From contig CP015606.1 of NCBI GenBank assembly GCA_002284915.1, positions 620,001 to 684,000 of the forward strand: a DNA stretch of 64,000 bases. Reading direction: 5' to 3'. The notes under the pieces were generated by a model. The model ran no database searches, was not told where the DNA came from, and saw only the letters and a list, made by a program, of their open reading frames with translations. The stretch comes from Actinobacteria bacterium IMCC26077 (lineage in GTDB: Bacteria; Actinomycetota; Actinomycetes; Nanopelagicales; Nanopelagicaceae). Positions 28,547 through 36,793 of this stretch are shown here, piece by piece. The translations under genes and the position numbers were made by a program. Within the stretch, counting starts at the first letter, position 1. Each line of letters starts with the position of its first letter.

Positions 28547-30554
28547 ACGGATTATTCCAGCTTTCATTTCGTTTGTAATTCTCTGCGCGCTGGCACCAAT
28601 CGACGCTCAGGCAAGCGAAATTCCATCACGTTTTGAGTTTCGTGGATCTGGTTATGGACATGGCGTGGGAATGAGTCAAATAGGCGCGTACGGGCAGGCG
28701 CTCGAAGGTAGGACAGCGTCCGAAATAGTGAGTTACTACTATCCAGGAACGAGCGTAGCTGTAGTTGAGGATTCGCAATTTGTTCGAGTAAACATCGCTG
28801 ACAAAGTGACGGCAGTGAGTTTCTCGGTCGAAGGGATAACTGGAATAGCAGCGCCGATGCGAATCTATAGCGGAGATCTTCCGCCAGAGGTTCCAGCAAG
28901 TGAACCAGCAGTGGCAGAGATTGGTGGCGGAAGTGAACTTAACTTCTCCTCTCTCAGTGGAACGATGATTGCTACCGCCATTGATGGCACAACGAAAGTT
29001 GCAACTGCGCTACCAGCCAGTCAGATCTTTACTATCCGTTGGTCTGGTACGGCCGTATACCCGGGTGAGACCAACCTCGTAAAGATGCGCCAAGGATCCG
29101 TTATTCGAAAATATAAGTACGGTCAGATTCAAGTTCGTTTTCTCCCGCCTGTTACACCCGCAATTCAGGGATCGATTATCGCTACGACAACCCTTCGCAT
29201 TCATGGTGAATATTTACGCGGTATTGGTGAGGTCCCCTCATCATGGCCAAGCGCCGCTCTCGAAGCCCAGGCAATCGCAGCTCGCTCCTTTGCGATCGTA
29301 AAGTCGAATACCTACCGAAAAGGTTGCGATTGCAATCTTTATTCGTCAGTTCAAGATCAAAATTTCGTCGGATATTCGAAAGAGAGTGAACCGGTCTATG
29401 GTCAACGTTGGGTAGATGCGGTGAGTGCAACGGAGCCTGAGCCGGGCAAAGGTTTGGCCGTCACTTACAACGGAAAAGTGATCTCCACTTTCTATGCCTC
29501 ATCTACTGGTGGTACTACACAAGATGTATCTGAAGTGTGGGGAACTGCAATTGCCTATCTAGTGCCCGTTCCAGATCCGTGGAGCTTAGATCCCACAATC
29601 AACCCCTCCTTTAGCTCCTGGACTAGGCAAGTGAGCCAAAGTGATTTTGCCAAAGCCTTTGGCTTGCCCGATGTAGTTCGCTACGAAATAACCGCGCGCA
29701 CTAAGGCCGGTGGAGTCAAAGCGATAGTGGCAACGAGCTCCAGCGGCAAAAGCGCAGAGTTAACTGGTGAAGTTTTCCGTTCACGGGTGAAGTTGCCATC
29801 GACTTGGATTTCGCGTTCAGTCAATCGAGTCGCTGCGGATGGCGCCGACGAGTTAGCTGTTGCCGTCTCCCGGAATATATGGCCAAGCGCCAAGAGCGCA
29901 GTGTTGGTTAATTTCCAGAAGGATCCGGCTAGCGCGCTAGTAGGAGTTGCTTATGGGAATAAGCGACAGTTCCCGGTGTTAAATCTTTCCAGCTCAGGGC
30001 TCTCCGCTGTAACGCTCAAAGAGTTGGCGCGACGGAAGATCACTTCAGTAATCCTGATCGGGAATTCGAAGGCCCTCCCCGGAAAGTCTGCAATCACAAA
30101 AGCACGGCTCAGTCAACGGCGCCTGACTGGTCGAAGTGAGATTGAGGTGAGCGAAAAGGTATTCGCGGAGCTGCAAGGAGCGCCTCTGGTGCTCATCAGC
30201 AGCGAGCGCGAGCAGATGTTCGTAGATGCCGCAAGAATCCTCGCAGCCAATCGCCCCATTGTCTGGAGTCGAGATTACGAACCTTCATCGAACTTAAGCT
30301 CGATGCTTGCGCTTCGAGGCGGAGAGTCAATCTTCTATGGGCAGGTGAGCGAATTTCGCTTTCCGACCCGAATTGTTATCACCCGTTCGCAATTGGCGGC
30401 ATTTATCGGATCTGGATGGCAATCCCCAATTCTCATCGCTGATGGGAGTGAATTAGAGCAAGCGCAAAACTTGATAACAAGTTATCCAAATATTGCATCA
30501 ATCACTGTTGTTGATAAAGAGTTGGAGCTTAAGCCGTTTCAAGAACTTAATTAG
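28533..30554 (+). CDS. Secreted SpoIID/LytB-domain protein with cell-wall-binding repeats
   Basis: A 673-residue exported protein. The start at 28533 gives a clear signal peptide (Lys-rich MKMSKR, hydrophobic stretch 7–24, cleavage near AQA-S). Residues about 30–90 carry the FRGSGYGHGVGMSQIGAYGQA motif, and 225–370 the SpoIID domain (EAQAIAARSFAI, STGGTTQDVSEVWG). The C-terminal half from about residue 440 (RVAADGADELAVAVSRNIW, then alternating strands) resembles putative cell-wall-binding repeat 2. SpoIID proteins cleave denuded glycan or activate amidases, as in B. subtilis LytB. It overlaps the ABC ATPase by 14 bp. Confidence 0.85.
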   Translation: MKMSKRIIPAFISFVILCALAPIDAQASEIPSRFEFRGSGYGHGVGMSQIGAYGQALEGRTASEIVSYYYPGTSVAVVEDSQFVRVNIADKVTAVSFSVEGITGIAAPMRIYSGDLPPEVPASEPAVAEIGGGSELNFSSLSGTMIATAIDGTTKVATALPASQIFTIRWSGTAVYPGETNLVKMRQGSVIRKYKYGQIQVRFLPPVTPAIQGSIIATTTLRIHGEYLRGIGEVPSSWPSAALEAQAIAARSFAIVKSNTYRKGCDCNLYSSVQDQNFVGYSKESEPVYGQRWVDAVSATEPEPGKGLAVTYNGKVISTFYASSTGGTTQDVSEVWGTAIAYLVPVPDPWSLDPTINPSFSSWTRQVSQSDFAKAFGLPDVVRYEITARTKAGGVKAIVATSSSGKSAELTGEVFRSRVKLPSTWISRSVNRVAADGADELAVAVSRNIWPSAKSAVLVNFQKDPASALVGVAYGNKRQFPVLNLSSSGLSAVTLKELARRKITSVILIGNSKALPGKSAITKARLSQRRLTGRSEIEVSEKVFAELQGAPLVLISSEREQMFVDAARILAANRPIVWSRDYEPSSNLSSMLALRGGESIFYGQVSEFRFPTRIVITRSQLAAFIGSGWQSPILIADGSELEQAQNLITSYPNIASITVVDKELELKPFQELN

Positions 30555-31461
30555 CGTGCAGAACTGAGTTTAAGCCGCCCCAATTTCCTTCTTTGGCAAG
30601 GACTTCGATGGCTCCATTCCGGGAATTCCTACGAAATAGAAGATTGTTGCCTCCGGAGAGTTCGCGAGCTTTGACGACCTGTCCATCTGGTAGCTCCACC
30701 TTGGAGGCGGCGGTTAGATAAAGCCCGGCTTCAACAACGCAATTATTTCCTAGTGAGATTCCTAAACCAGAATTGGCGCCGAGCAAAGTCTTTTCTCCGA
30801 TAGAGATTACCTCTTTTCCGCCACCAGAGAGCGTGCCCATAATTGATGCTCCGCCACCAATATCTGAACCATCACCTACGACTACGCCAGCAGAGATTCG
30901 CCCTTCAACCATCGAGCTTCCTAGCGTTCCAGCATTGAAGTTCACGAAGCCTTCGTGCATCACGGTGGTGCCGCTGGCAAGGTGTGCACCAAGTCGGACT
31001 CGATCAGCGTCAGCGATACGTACTCCGCTCGGTATCACGTAGTCCACCATCCGCGGGAACTTGTCGACGCCAAAGACAGTGACATGGCCACGTCTGCTGA
31101 GCGCAGCGCGAGTGAGCTCAAAATTCTCATTGAGGCAAGGGCCGAACGAAGTCCACACCACATTGGGCAGAAGACCAAAAATACCTTCGAGCGATTGGCC
31201 ATGCGGCTTCACCAATCGATGCGAGAGCAAATGCAGTCGCAAGTAAACATCCGCAGTCGATGTGGGGGCGACTGAGATATCAATTTCGATTTCGATGATT
31301 TTCTTGATGACTGCGCGATCAGGATCCTCGCTGATAAGCGCAGAAAGATCAGGGCGCGGCGCCTTCGAAAGCTGATTGAGGGTCGGCTCAGGGAACCAGA
31401 CATCCAAAACCGTGCCGTTTGCCGCGACCGTTGCTAAACCGACTCCAGATGCCATCACCAT
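30547..31461 (-). CDS. dapD: Tetrahydrodipicolinate N-succinyltransferase, actinobacterial type
   Basis: Succinylates tetrahydrodipicolinate in lysine/meso-DAP synthesis (304 residues). The N-terminal domain begins ASGVGLATVAANG; the C-terminal half is a hexapeptide left-handed beta helix (VVGDGSDIGGGASIMGTLSG, LLGANSGLGISLGNN). The product is processed by an aminotransferase; dapC is at 55940. ATG 31461 is supported by TACGGT 6 nt upstream. The 3' end overlaps the convergent SpoIID gene by 8 bp. Confidence 0.92.
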   Translation of the reverse strand: MVMASGVGLATVAANGTVLDVWFPEPTLNQLSKAPRPDLSALISEDPDRAVIKKIIEIEIDISVAPTSTADVYLRLHLLSHRLVKPHGQSLEGIFGLLPNVVWTSFGPCLNENFELTRAALSRRGHVTVFGVDKFPRMVDYVIPSGVRIADADRVRLGAHLASGTTVMHEGFVNFNAGTLGSSMVEGRISAGVVVGDGSDIGGGASIMGTLSGGGKEVISIGEKTLLGANSGLGISLGNNCVVEAGLYLTAASKVELPDGQVVKARELSGGNNLLFRRNSRNGAIEVLAKEGNWGGLNSVLHAN

Positions 31462-31497
31462 GAGTAAACCGTACCGCTTTCCCCGTATCCTGAGCGG
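31462..31497. promoter_or_regulatory. 36-bp divergent region with two leaderless promoters (dapD / LOG)
   Basis: Minus strand: TACGGT (31473–31468), 6 nt from the dapD ATG. Plus strand: TATCCT (31486–31491), 6 nt from the LOG GTG. The hexamers are separated by 12 bp, so any upstream contacts of the two polymerases must overlap. Confidence 0.6.
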
Positions 31498-32040
31498 GTG
31501 CATATTGCTGTGTATTGCTCAGCTTCAGAGAATATCGCTCCGGAACATATTGAGTTAGCCGGAGAATTAGGCGCGGCGATTGCGCGACGGCAGTGGTCAC
31601 TTGTTTGGGGTGGCGGTCAAATTTCGATGATGGGGGCGGTATCGAAAGGGTGCCGGGAATTAGGCGGCGAGACAATCGGCGTGATTCCGCAGCGCTTAGC
31701 TGAGTATGAATTCGCTGATCATCAAGCGACCGAGCTACATGTCGTCGATGATATGCGCGTTCGGAAAGCGCTTCTTGATCAATTCTCTGATGCATTCATT
31801 ACCTTGCCTGGGGGCGCTGGAACGATGGAGGAGTTCTTCGAGATCTGGGTTGGAAAATCCCTCGGCTTTCATCAGAAACCTGTAATCATCTTGGATCCCA
31901 CCAATTTTTATCGACCACTCCGAGATTTCATCGAATATCTCGCGCAGGAGCGTTTTCTCAAACCGCATCAGCTAGAGCACATTATTTGGACAACCACTAT
32001 CGAGGAAGCGTTAGATGCCTGCATCGACAATTCTCACTGA
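31498..32040 (+). CDS. LOG family protein (nucleoside-monophosphate phosphoribohydrolase-like)
   Basis: A 180-residue Rossmann-fold protein of the TIGR00730/LOG family. It starts IAVYCSASENIAPEH; MMGAVSKGCRELGG and the PGGAGTMEEFFEIW motif (PGGxGTxxE) are conserved. Members release the base from cytokinin- or AMP-type nucleotides; the true substrate in this organism is not predictable. The gene stands divergent from dapD, a pairing common in actinobacteria. Confidence 0.9.
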   Translation: MHIAVYCSASENIAPEHIELAGELGAAIARRQWSLVWGGGQISMMGAVSKGCRELGGETIGVIPQRLAEYEFADHQATELHVVDDMRVRKALLDQFSDAFITLPGGAGTMEEFFEIWVGKSLGFHQKPVIILDPTNFYRPLRDFIEYLAQERFLKPHQLEHIIWTTTIEEALDACIDNSH

Positions 32041-33244
32041 CTTAAAAATGTTGGTTGGTTACCAAGGATTCACCAAACTTGCGACCGCGCGGTTTATCTC
32101 AAATCTGGGTAATGGCATTACGCCAGTTGCTATGTCTTTCGGAGTACTTGGTCTACCTAATGGCTCTGCAACGCAATTAAGCCTCGTTCTCGGTTCGCAG
32201 ATGATTCCACTATTACTGTTCATGCTCTTTGGTGGCGTTGTCGGAGATCGATATAAACGGAACAAGATCGTGGGCGGAAGCGACATCTTGGGCAGCGCTT
32301 TCGTCATGGTAAGCGCTACTAGCTTTATCTTTGGGTTCGTCTCGATTCCATTGTTATGCGTAATGGGCGCTCTCTTTGGTGTGTTGAACGCTCTGTGGTG
32401 GCCAGCCTTCTCCGGAGTACTTCCGGAGATCCTGCCCAAGGAGCAACTCCAGCGCGGTAATAGCGTCATTGGCTTACTCACCAATTTTGGCTACACCGGT
32501 GGCGCGCTAGTGGGTGGCGTATTGGTTGCCATCGCTGGCTCAGGTTGGGCGCTGGCAGTGGATGCGCTCTCCTTCTTCATTGCAGGAGTTCTCGTTTGGT
32601 CTATAGATCTTCCTCGGATCATTCGAGATGAGAGCGGCACTATGTTTCAACAATTGCGAGAGGGATGGCGAGAATTCGTCTCTCGCAAATGGGTGGTCTC
32701 AGTGGTAATCGCCTTCACCTTCATCAATCTTGCCTACGAATCGACATTAGGTGTCCTTGGACCGCTTGCCACCAAAGAGAGTGGATACGGTCCACGTGAG
32801 TGGTCGCTCATGTTGGCAGTTTCAACAGTTGGCATGATTCTTACTGGACTCTTCCTGCTTAAGTTCGCGCTTAGCAAGCCGATGATTTATGGCATCACAC
32901 CTATGCTCTTCGTTAGCGCGTGGATAATTTCGATCACATTTGCCACCGAAATTTGGATTCCCATCGTCATCTCATTTTTTGCTGGGGTTGCCATAGAGAT
33001 CTTCTATGTCGCATGGAGTACTTCCATGCAACATAACATCCCAGAGGAGTCATACTCACGGGTGGTCTCTTACGATGCGCTTGGCTCATATGCTCTTGCG
33101 CCTATTGGATTGATTTTCATCGGGCCACTTGCAGAGCAGATTGGAACAAAAAATGCGCTGTACATACTTGCAGGATTAGTATTGGTGGCAACGGTGAGCG
33201 CACTCTCGGTGCGCGAAGTTCGGATGGTGCGCAATAAAACTTGA
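32015..33244 (+). CDS. Major facilitator superfamily transporter
   Basis: A 409-residue MFS exporter-like protein with about twelve hydrophobic helices; the loop GDRYKRNKIVGGSDI between helices 2 and 3 is the family signature. It resembles the MFS_3/enterobactin-exporter-like group by its LISNLGNGITPVAMSF-type N terminus (here ARFISNLGNGIT). ATG 32015 is chosen because GAGGAAG lies 6 nt upstream, although this overlaps the LOG gene by 26 bp; ATG 32048 is the alternative. Substrate unknown. Confidence 0.85.
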   Translation: MPASTILTDLKMLVGYQGFTKLATARFISNLGNGITPVAMSFGVLGLPNGSATQLSLVLGSQMIPLLLFMLFGGVVGDRYKRNKIVGGSDILGSAFVMVSATSFIFGFVSIPLLCVMGALFGVLNALWWPAFSGVLPEILPKEQLQRGNSVIGLLTNFGYTGGALVGGVLVAIAGSGWALAVDALSFFIAGVLVWSIDLPRIIRDESGTMFQQLREGWREFVSRKWVVSVVIAFTFINLAYESTLGVLGPLATKESGYGPREWSLMLAVSTVGMILTGLFLLKFALSKPMIYGITPMLFVSAWIISITFATEIWIPIVISFFAGVAIEIFYVAWSTSMQHNIPEESYSRVVSYDALGSYALAPIGLIFIGPLAEQIGTKNALYILAGLVLVATVSALSVREVRMVRNKT

Positions 33245-33656
33245 ATTCACTCTCACTCTTGACGCTCCAGTTGAGAAAGTTTGGGGCGCAATCGCGGATT
33301 GGGCCGCACAAGGTGAATGGATGCTGGCAACACGGGTAGATCTCATCGACGATCGCAACGGCGAGGGCACCAAGATTGCTGCCTTCACTGGATTATTTCC
33401 GCGACGCGGATGGGTGGGAATTTGGGATCTCATGGAGGTCACTTCATGGCAACCACCGCACCGATGTGAAGTGCTCCACTATGGGCGCTGGTTACGCGGA
33501 AGCGGCTACTTTGAGTTGACCGCACTTGGTGGCGATCAGACGAGATTTACCTGGAGCGAGGAGCTCTCCGGCGCCATTGCCGCGCTGTTAAAACCGGGCC
33601 TAGCCATTGGGGTCTGGCTTAGTTTGAGACGATTTGGCCGCCAGCTCGCCCAATAG
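33234..33656 (+). CDS. SRPBCC-fold protein with apparent ATA initiation codon
   Basis: A polyketide-cyclase/START-like ligand-binding protein of about 140 residues. The reading frame upstream of the first ATG (33321) encodes KLEFTLTLDAPVEKVWGAI, exactly the first strand and helix of this fold, followed by ADWAAQGEWM. Between the preceding in-frame stop (TGA 33195) and 33321 there is no ATG, GTG, TTG or CTG. The codon at the expected start is ATA (33234), giving MKLEFTLTL. Either ATA is used, the first base pairs contain an error, or a truncated 111-residue protein is made. The gene overlaps the MFS stop by 11 bp, so coupling is plausible. Confidence 0.7.
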   Translation: MKLEFTLTLDAPVEKVWGAIADWAAQGEWMLATRVDLIDDRNGEGTKIAAFTGLFPRRGWVGIWDLMEVTSWQPPHRCEVLHYGRWLRGSGYFELTALGGDQTRFTWSEELSGAIAALLKPGLAIGVWLSLRRFGRQLAQ

Positions 33657-33687
33657 CTGACCCAAAGGATTTACCAAGATTTGGGGG

Positions 33688-33693
33688 TACCGT
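33688..33693 (+). promoter_or_regulatory. -10 element of the region-4-only sigma-like gene, leaderless type
   Basis: TACCGT 7 nt before the ATG at 33701, with no Shine-Dalgarno sequence. Confidence 0.55.
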
Positions 33694-33700
33694 CGCCTAT

Positions 33701-33901
33701 ATGAGCCCGTTTCAGGAGTTGTTGGAGCGCCTGCCAGAGGAGGAGCGAACGATCCTCACCATGGTCTACCTCCAGCAGCGCACCATCCCCGAGATTGCTG
33801 GGCTCCTTGCCGTCCCAGAGCGAGCGGTAATGGCAGTGTTGGAGCGGGGTCGGGCCCGGATTGCTGCCCTAATTTCCCAGGCTGGCGAAGGTGCGAGATA
33901 A
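33701..33901 (+). CDS. Stand-alone sigma-70 region 4-like helix-turn-helix protein
   Basis: A 66-residue protein consisting only of a sigma region 4: FQELLERLPEEERTILTMVYLQQRTIPEIAGLLAVP..AVMAVLERGRARIAAL (helix-turn-helix about residues 25–52). It lacks the region 2 needed for -10 recognition, so it cannot be a complete sigma factor; it may act as a DNA-binding accessory or regulator. It lies 7 bp before the DUF3117 gene. Confidence 0.75.
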   Translation: MSPFQELLERLPEEERTILTMVYLQQRTIPEIAGLLAVPERAVMAVLERGRARIAALISQAGEGAR

Positions 33902-33902
33902 T
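33897..33902 (+). promoter_or_regulatory. Candidate -10 element of DUF3117 gene
   Basis: GATAAT 6 nt before the ATG at 33909. It overlaps the stop codon of the preceding gene and may allow separate leaderless transcription. Confidence 0.4.
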
Positions 33903-33908
33903 TCTCCA

Positions 33909-34088
33909 ATGGCAGCTATGAAGCCCCGCACTGGTGATGGTCCGATGGAAGTCACCAAAGAGAACCGCAGCCTCGTGATGCGAGTACCGCTCGAAGGTGG
34001 CGGCCGTCTGGTCGTTGAGCTCAATGCAGATGAAGCCAACCGCCTCTCTGAATGTCTCTCTGCCGCCGTAGCGCTTGTCAAAAAATAG
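33909..34088 (+). CDS. DUF3117 protein
   Basis: A 59-residue, highly conserved actinobacterial protein of unknown function, recognisable by MAAMKPRTGDGPMEVTKE and VMRVPLEGGGRLVVEL. The ATG at 33909 restores the conserved N terminus; an in-frame ATG 18 bp upstream overlaps the previous gene. The 3' end overlaps nhaA by 14 bp. Confidence 0.9.
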   Translation: MAAMKPRTGDGPMEVTKENRSLVMRVPLEGGGRLVVELNADEANRLSECLSAAVALVKK

Positions 34089-35259
34089 ATTCGCTCCCTT
34101 CCGAGATTTCCTCGAACGGGAGAGTTCCTCTGGCATCCTCTTACTTGGCGCAGCAGCTCTCGGGTTGCTCATCGCCAATTCGCCGCTAGCAGATCAATAT
34201 TTTCGCGTTCTCGATCTCTCGATCTCAATTCCATATATTGGTATCGAACTGACGTTACTCAAGGCAATCAATTATGGATTGATGACGATCTTCTTCTTCG
34301 TCGTGGGCTTGGAAATCAAGCGAGAGCTAAGTTCCGGACACTTATCGCAGCTTCGTCGAGCTGCAGCTCCGTTCTTTGCAGCGCTCGGAGGTATGGCGAT
34401 ACCGGCACTTATTTATCTAGCGATTGCTGGTCGTGATGCGCCAGAGGGTTGGGCAATTGCAGTTGCTACAGATATTGCATTAGCTGTGGGCGTGCTTGCA
34501 TTGATTGGCGCACGCGCTTCCGATGGATTGAAATCTTTCTTACTTGCACTCGCCGTGATTGACGATATCGGAGCGATTATCATCATCGCCCTACTCTTCT
34601 CGGCAGGGGCAGTTTTCTCATGGCTTATTGCTGCGCTAGGAGCTGTCGTTGCGGTGTGGATTCTGCAGCGCCTTGGCGTGATGAGTACCTACCTCTATGC
34701 GCTAGTAGGCATATTGCTCTGGATCAGCCTCTATCGAGCAGGGGTACACCCAACTCTCGCCGGGGTCGTGATGGGGTTGATGACTCCCGCTAAACCGCTA
34801 ACTGATAAGAGATATGAAGATGTTGAAGATGGCACGTTGACCATCGTCGAGAAACTTCAGGGAAGCTTCCATGGTTTTTCTGCCTTTATCGTGGTGCCGA
34901 TATTTGCCTTTGCGAATTCCGGCATTGAACTCACTAGTCGTGCAATCTCTGACGCAATCTCCTCTCCAATTGCATGGGGAATAATCGCCGGGCTCGCGCT
35001 CGGGAAACCTCTAGGAATATTTCTCGCTTCTAAGATCGCCGTAAGGGCGCGCGTGGCGGAGCTACCTGAAGGTGTGCGCAATCCCGCGCTCATTGCAGTA
35101 GGTAGCACAGCAGGCATCGGTTTCACCGTGGCAATATTTATCGCCAAGCTGGCATTTACCGAGCCGGCGATGCAGGAACTTGCTATCGCTGCCGTGATGA
35201 TGGGCTCTTTGGTAAGCGGCCTTCTTGGTGTCGCCCTCTTTCGCTTGATACGAGATTAA
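34075..35259 (+). CDS. nhaA: Na+/H+ antiporter NhaA
   Basis: Electrogenic Na+/H+ exchanger, 394 residues and about twelve membrane helices. IFFFVVGLEIKREL, AVATDIALAVGVLAL (substrate-binding Asp), and LAVIDDIGAIIIIAL (paired Asp of the ion site) are intact. The start is a TTG inside the DUF3117 gene, the only start codon in frame that keeps the conserved N terminus (NRFAPFRDFLERESSSG). Confidence 0.93.
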   Translation: MSKNRFAPFRDFLERESSSGILLLGAAALGLLIANSPLADQYFRVLDLSISIPYIGIELTLLKAINYGLMTIFFFVVGLEIKRELSSGHLSQLRRAAAPFFAALGGMAIPALIYLAIAGRDAPEGWAIAVATDIALAVGVLALIGARASDGLKSFLLALAVIDDIGAIIIIALLFSAGAVFSWLIAALGAVVAVWILQRLGVMSTYLYALVGILLWISLYRAGVHPTLAGVVMGLMTPAKPLTDKRYEDVEDGTLTIVEKLQGSFHGFSAFIVVPIFAFANSGIELTSRAISDAISSPIAWGIIAGLALGKPLGIFLASKIAVRARVAELPEGVRNPALIAVGSTAGIGFTVAIFIAKLAFTEPAMQELAIAAVMMGSLVSGLLGVALFRLIRD

Positions 35260-35266
35260 TAGGCGA

Positions 35267-35272
35267 TACGGT
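35267..35272 (+). promoter_or_regulatory. -10 element of pepA, leaderless type
   Basis: TACGGT 6 nt before the GTG start at 35279, with no Shine-Dalgarno sequence. Confidence 0.55.
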
Positions 35273-35278
35273 TAGGGC

Positions 35279-36793
35279 GTGCCAGCCCATCACCCGCGGA
35301 TACTTCCCTTTACTGCTGCGAGTTTGCGCAGTATCGAGGTGCTTGCTATCCCCGTGAAGCGAGGAGATTCCGATAATCCGGCAAAGATATTCCTCGAAGG
35401 TGGAGCGCAAATCCGCCCTTTACTGAAAAATCTCAAAGATCCTGATGCAGCAGATCGAGCAGGTAGCGTTTCCGTAGATCTCAATGCTTTAGTGATCAAG
35501 CATAAGTTGAGCGGAAAAGCAGGAGAGTTGCTGGAAGTTCCGGTTAAGGCAAATAAGCTACGCGCGATCTTCCTAGTCGGAGTTGGTGATGGCACTCGAG
35601 CTGATCTCGTTAAGGCTGGGAGTGCGATTGGTCGTAAATTACGAAGTTCAGCAATGAAATGCGCCTCTCTTTGTGGCGGTAAAGGTGAGCTCACGCGAGC
35701 GCATGCTCTCGCGCTCGCACTCTCTGCGTATCAATTCAAAGTAAGCATTACTAATGCTGTTAATGACGCACCTACTTTTACTTTGATTCGCAATTACGAT
35801 TATGAACAAGCCCAAGCGATGCTTGAGGGAACGCTGCTAACGCGCGATCTGATCCACACTCCATCGAATATGAAGAGTCCGCAATGGATGGCGGCGCAAG
35901 CTAAGAAGTCGCTCGCTAAATTCCCGGTGACAATTACGGTGCACCAAGGAGAAAAGGCGCTCAGTCGCTTCGGGGGGTTGAGGGCTGTCGGTAATTCTTC
36001 TCCTAAACGGCCCCCGGCGATGATCGAGATTCGTTATAACCCCAACCGAAAAAAACTCCCACATGTGGTCCTGGTCGGAAAAGGAATCATGTTCGATACT
36101 GGCGGTGTCTCACTTAAACGTCCATACGAGAATATGGTTGCGATGAAGAGCGATATGGCTGGCGCCGCAGCGCTATTAGGTGCAGTGCGTGCTGCTGCTG
36201 AACTAAATCTTGAATGTCGAATTACGGCCTTACTTATGTGCGCTGAGAACCTGCTATCTGCTACTGCGCAACGTCCATCAGATGTCATTACACATTACGA
36301 TGGACAAACAGTTGAAGTTATAGACACCGACGCTGAAGGGCGATTGGTGCTCGCAGATGGACTCGGATATGCACTCGCGAAATTGAACCCCGATTATCTA
36401 ATTGATATCGCAACATTGACTGGGGCAGCGACCCTTGGATTGAGTCGCCACTATGCCGCGATGTACACCCGAAATAATTCATTGGCCCGAGAATTCGCAC
36501 GTGCTGGCGAGAGTTCTGGCGACCGAGTCTGGCACATGCCCTTGGTAGATGAATATGCCGAGAGCCTTCGCTCCAATATCGCAGATTTCAAGAATATCGC
36601 GGAGAAACCGAGCGTAGGGGGTGGCTCGATCACTGCAGCTCTCTTCCTTGAGAAGTTCGTAACGAAAGATGTGCCATGGGTCCACTTTGATATTGCCGGT
36701 GTGGGTCGAAGTGAATCTGATTCGGGCGAGAACCCCAAGGGTGGCACAGGATTTGGCGTTCGACTTCTCACGGATTGGTTGCAGACGCTATGA
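35279..36793 (+). CDS. pepA: Leucyl aminopeptidase (M17)
   Basis: Cytosolic two-metal aminopeptidase (504 residues). The N-terminal macro-like domain runs to about 170. The catalytic domain has GKGIMFDTGGVSLK, MKSDMAGAAA and NTDAEGR-type signature (here IDTDAEGRLVLADGL), supplying the Lys/Asp/Glu metal ligands and the catalytic Arg. The stop overlaps the ATG of the methyltransferase (ATGA). Confidence 0.94.
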   Translation: MPAHHPRILPFTAASLRSIEVLAIPVKRGDSDNPAKIFLEGGAQIRPLLKNLKDPDAADRAGSVSVDLNALVIKHKLSGKAGELLEVPVKANKLRAIFLVGVGDGTRADLVKAGSAIGRKLRSSAMKCASLCGGKGELTRAHALALALSAYQFKVSITNAVNDAPTFTLIRNYDYEQAQAMLEGTLLTRDLIHTPSNMKSPQWMAAQAKKSLAKFPVTITVHQGEKALSRFGGLRAVGNSSPKRPPAMIEIRYNPNRKKLPHVVLVGKGIMFDTGGVSLKRPYENMVAMKSDMAGAAALLGAVRAAAELNLECRITALLMCAENLLSATAQRPSDVITHYDGQTVEVIDTDAEGRLVLADGLGYALAKLNPDYLIDIATLTGAATLGLSRHYAAMYTRNNSLAREFARAGESSGDRVWHMPLVDEYAESLRSNIADFKNIAEKPSVGGGSITAALFLEKFVTKDVPWVHFDIAGVGRSESDSGENPKGGTGFGVRLLTDWLQTL

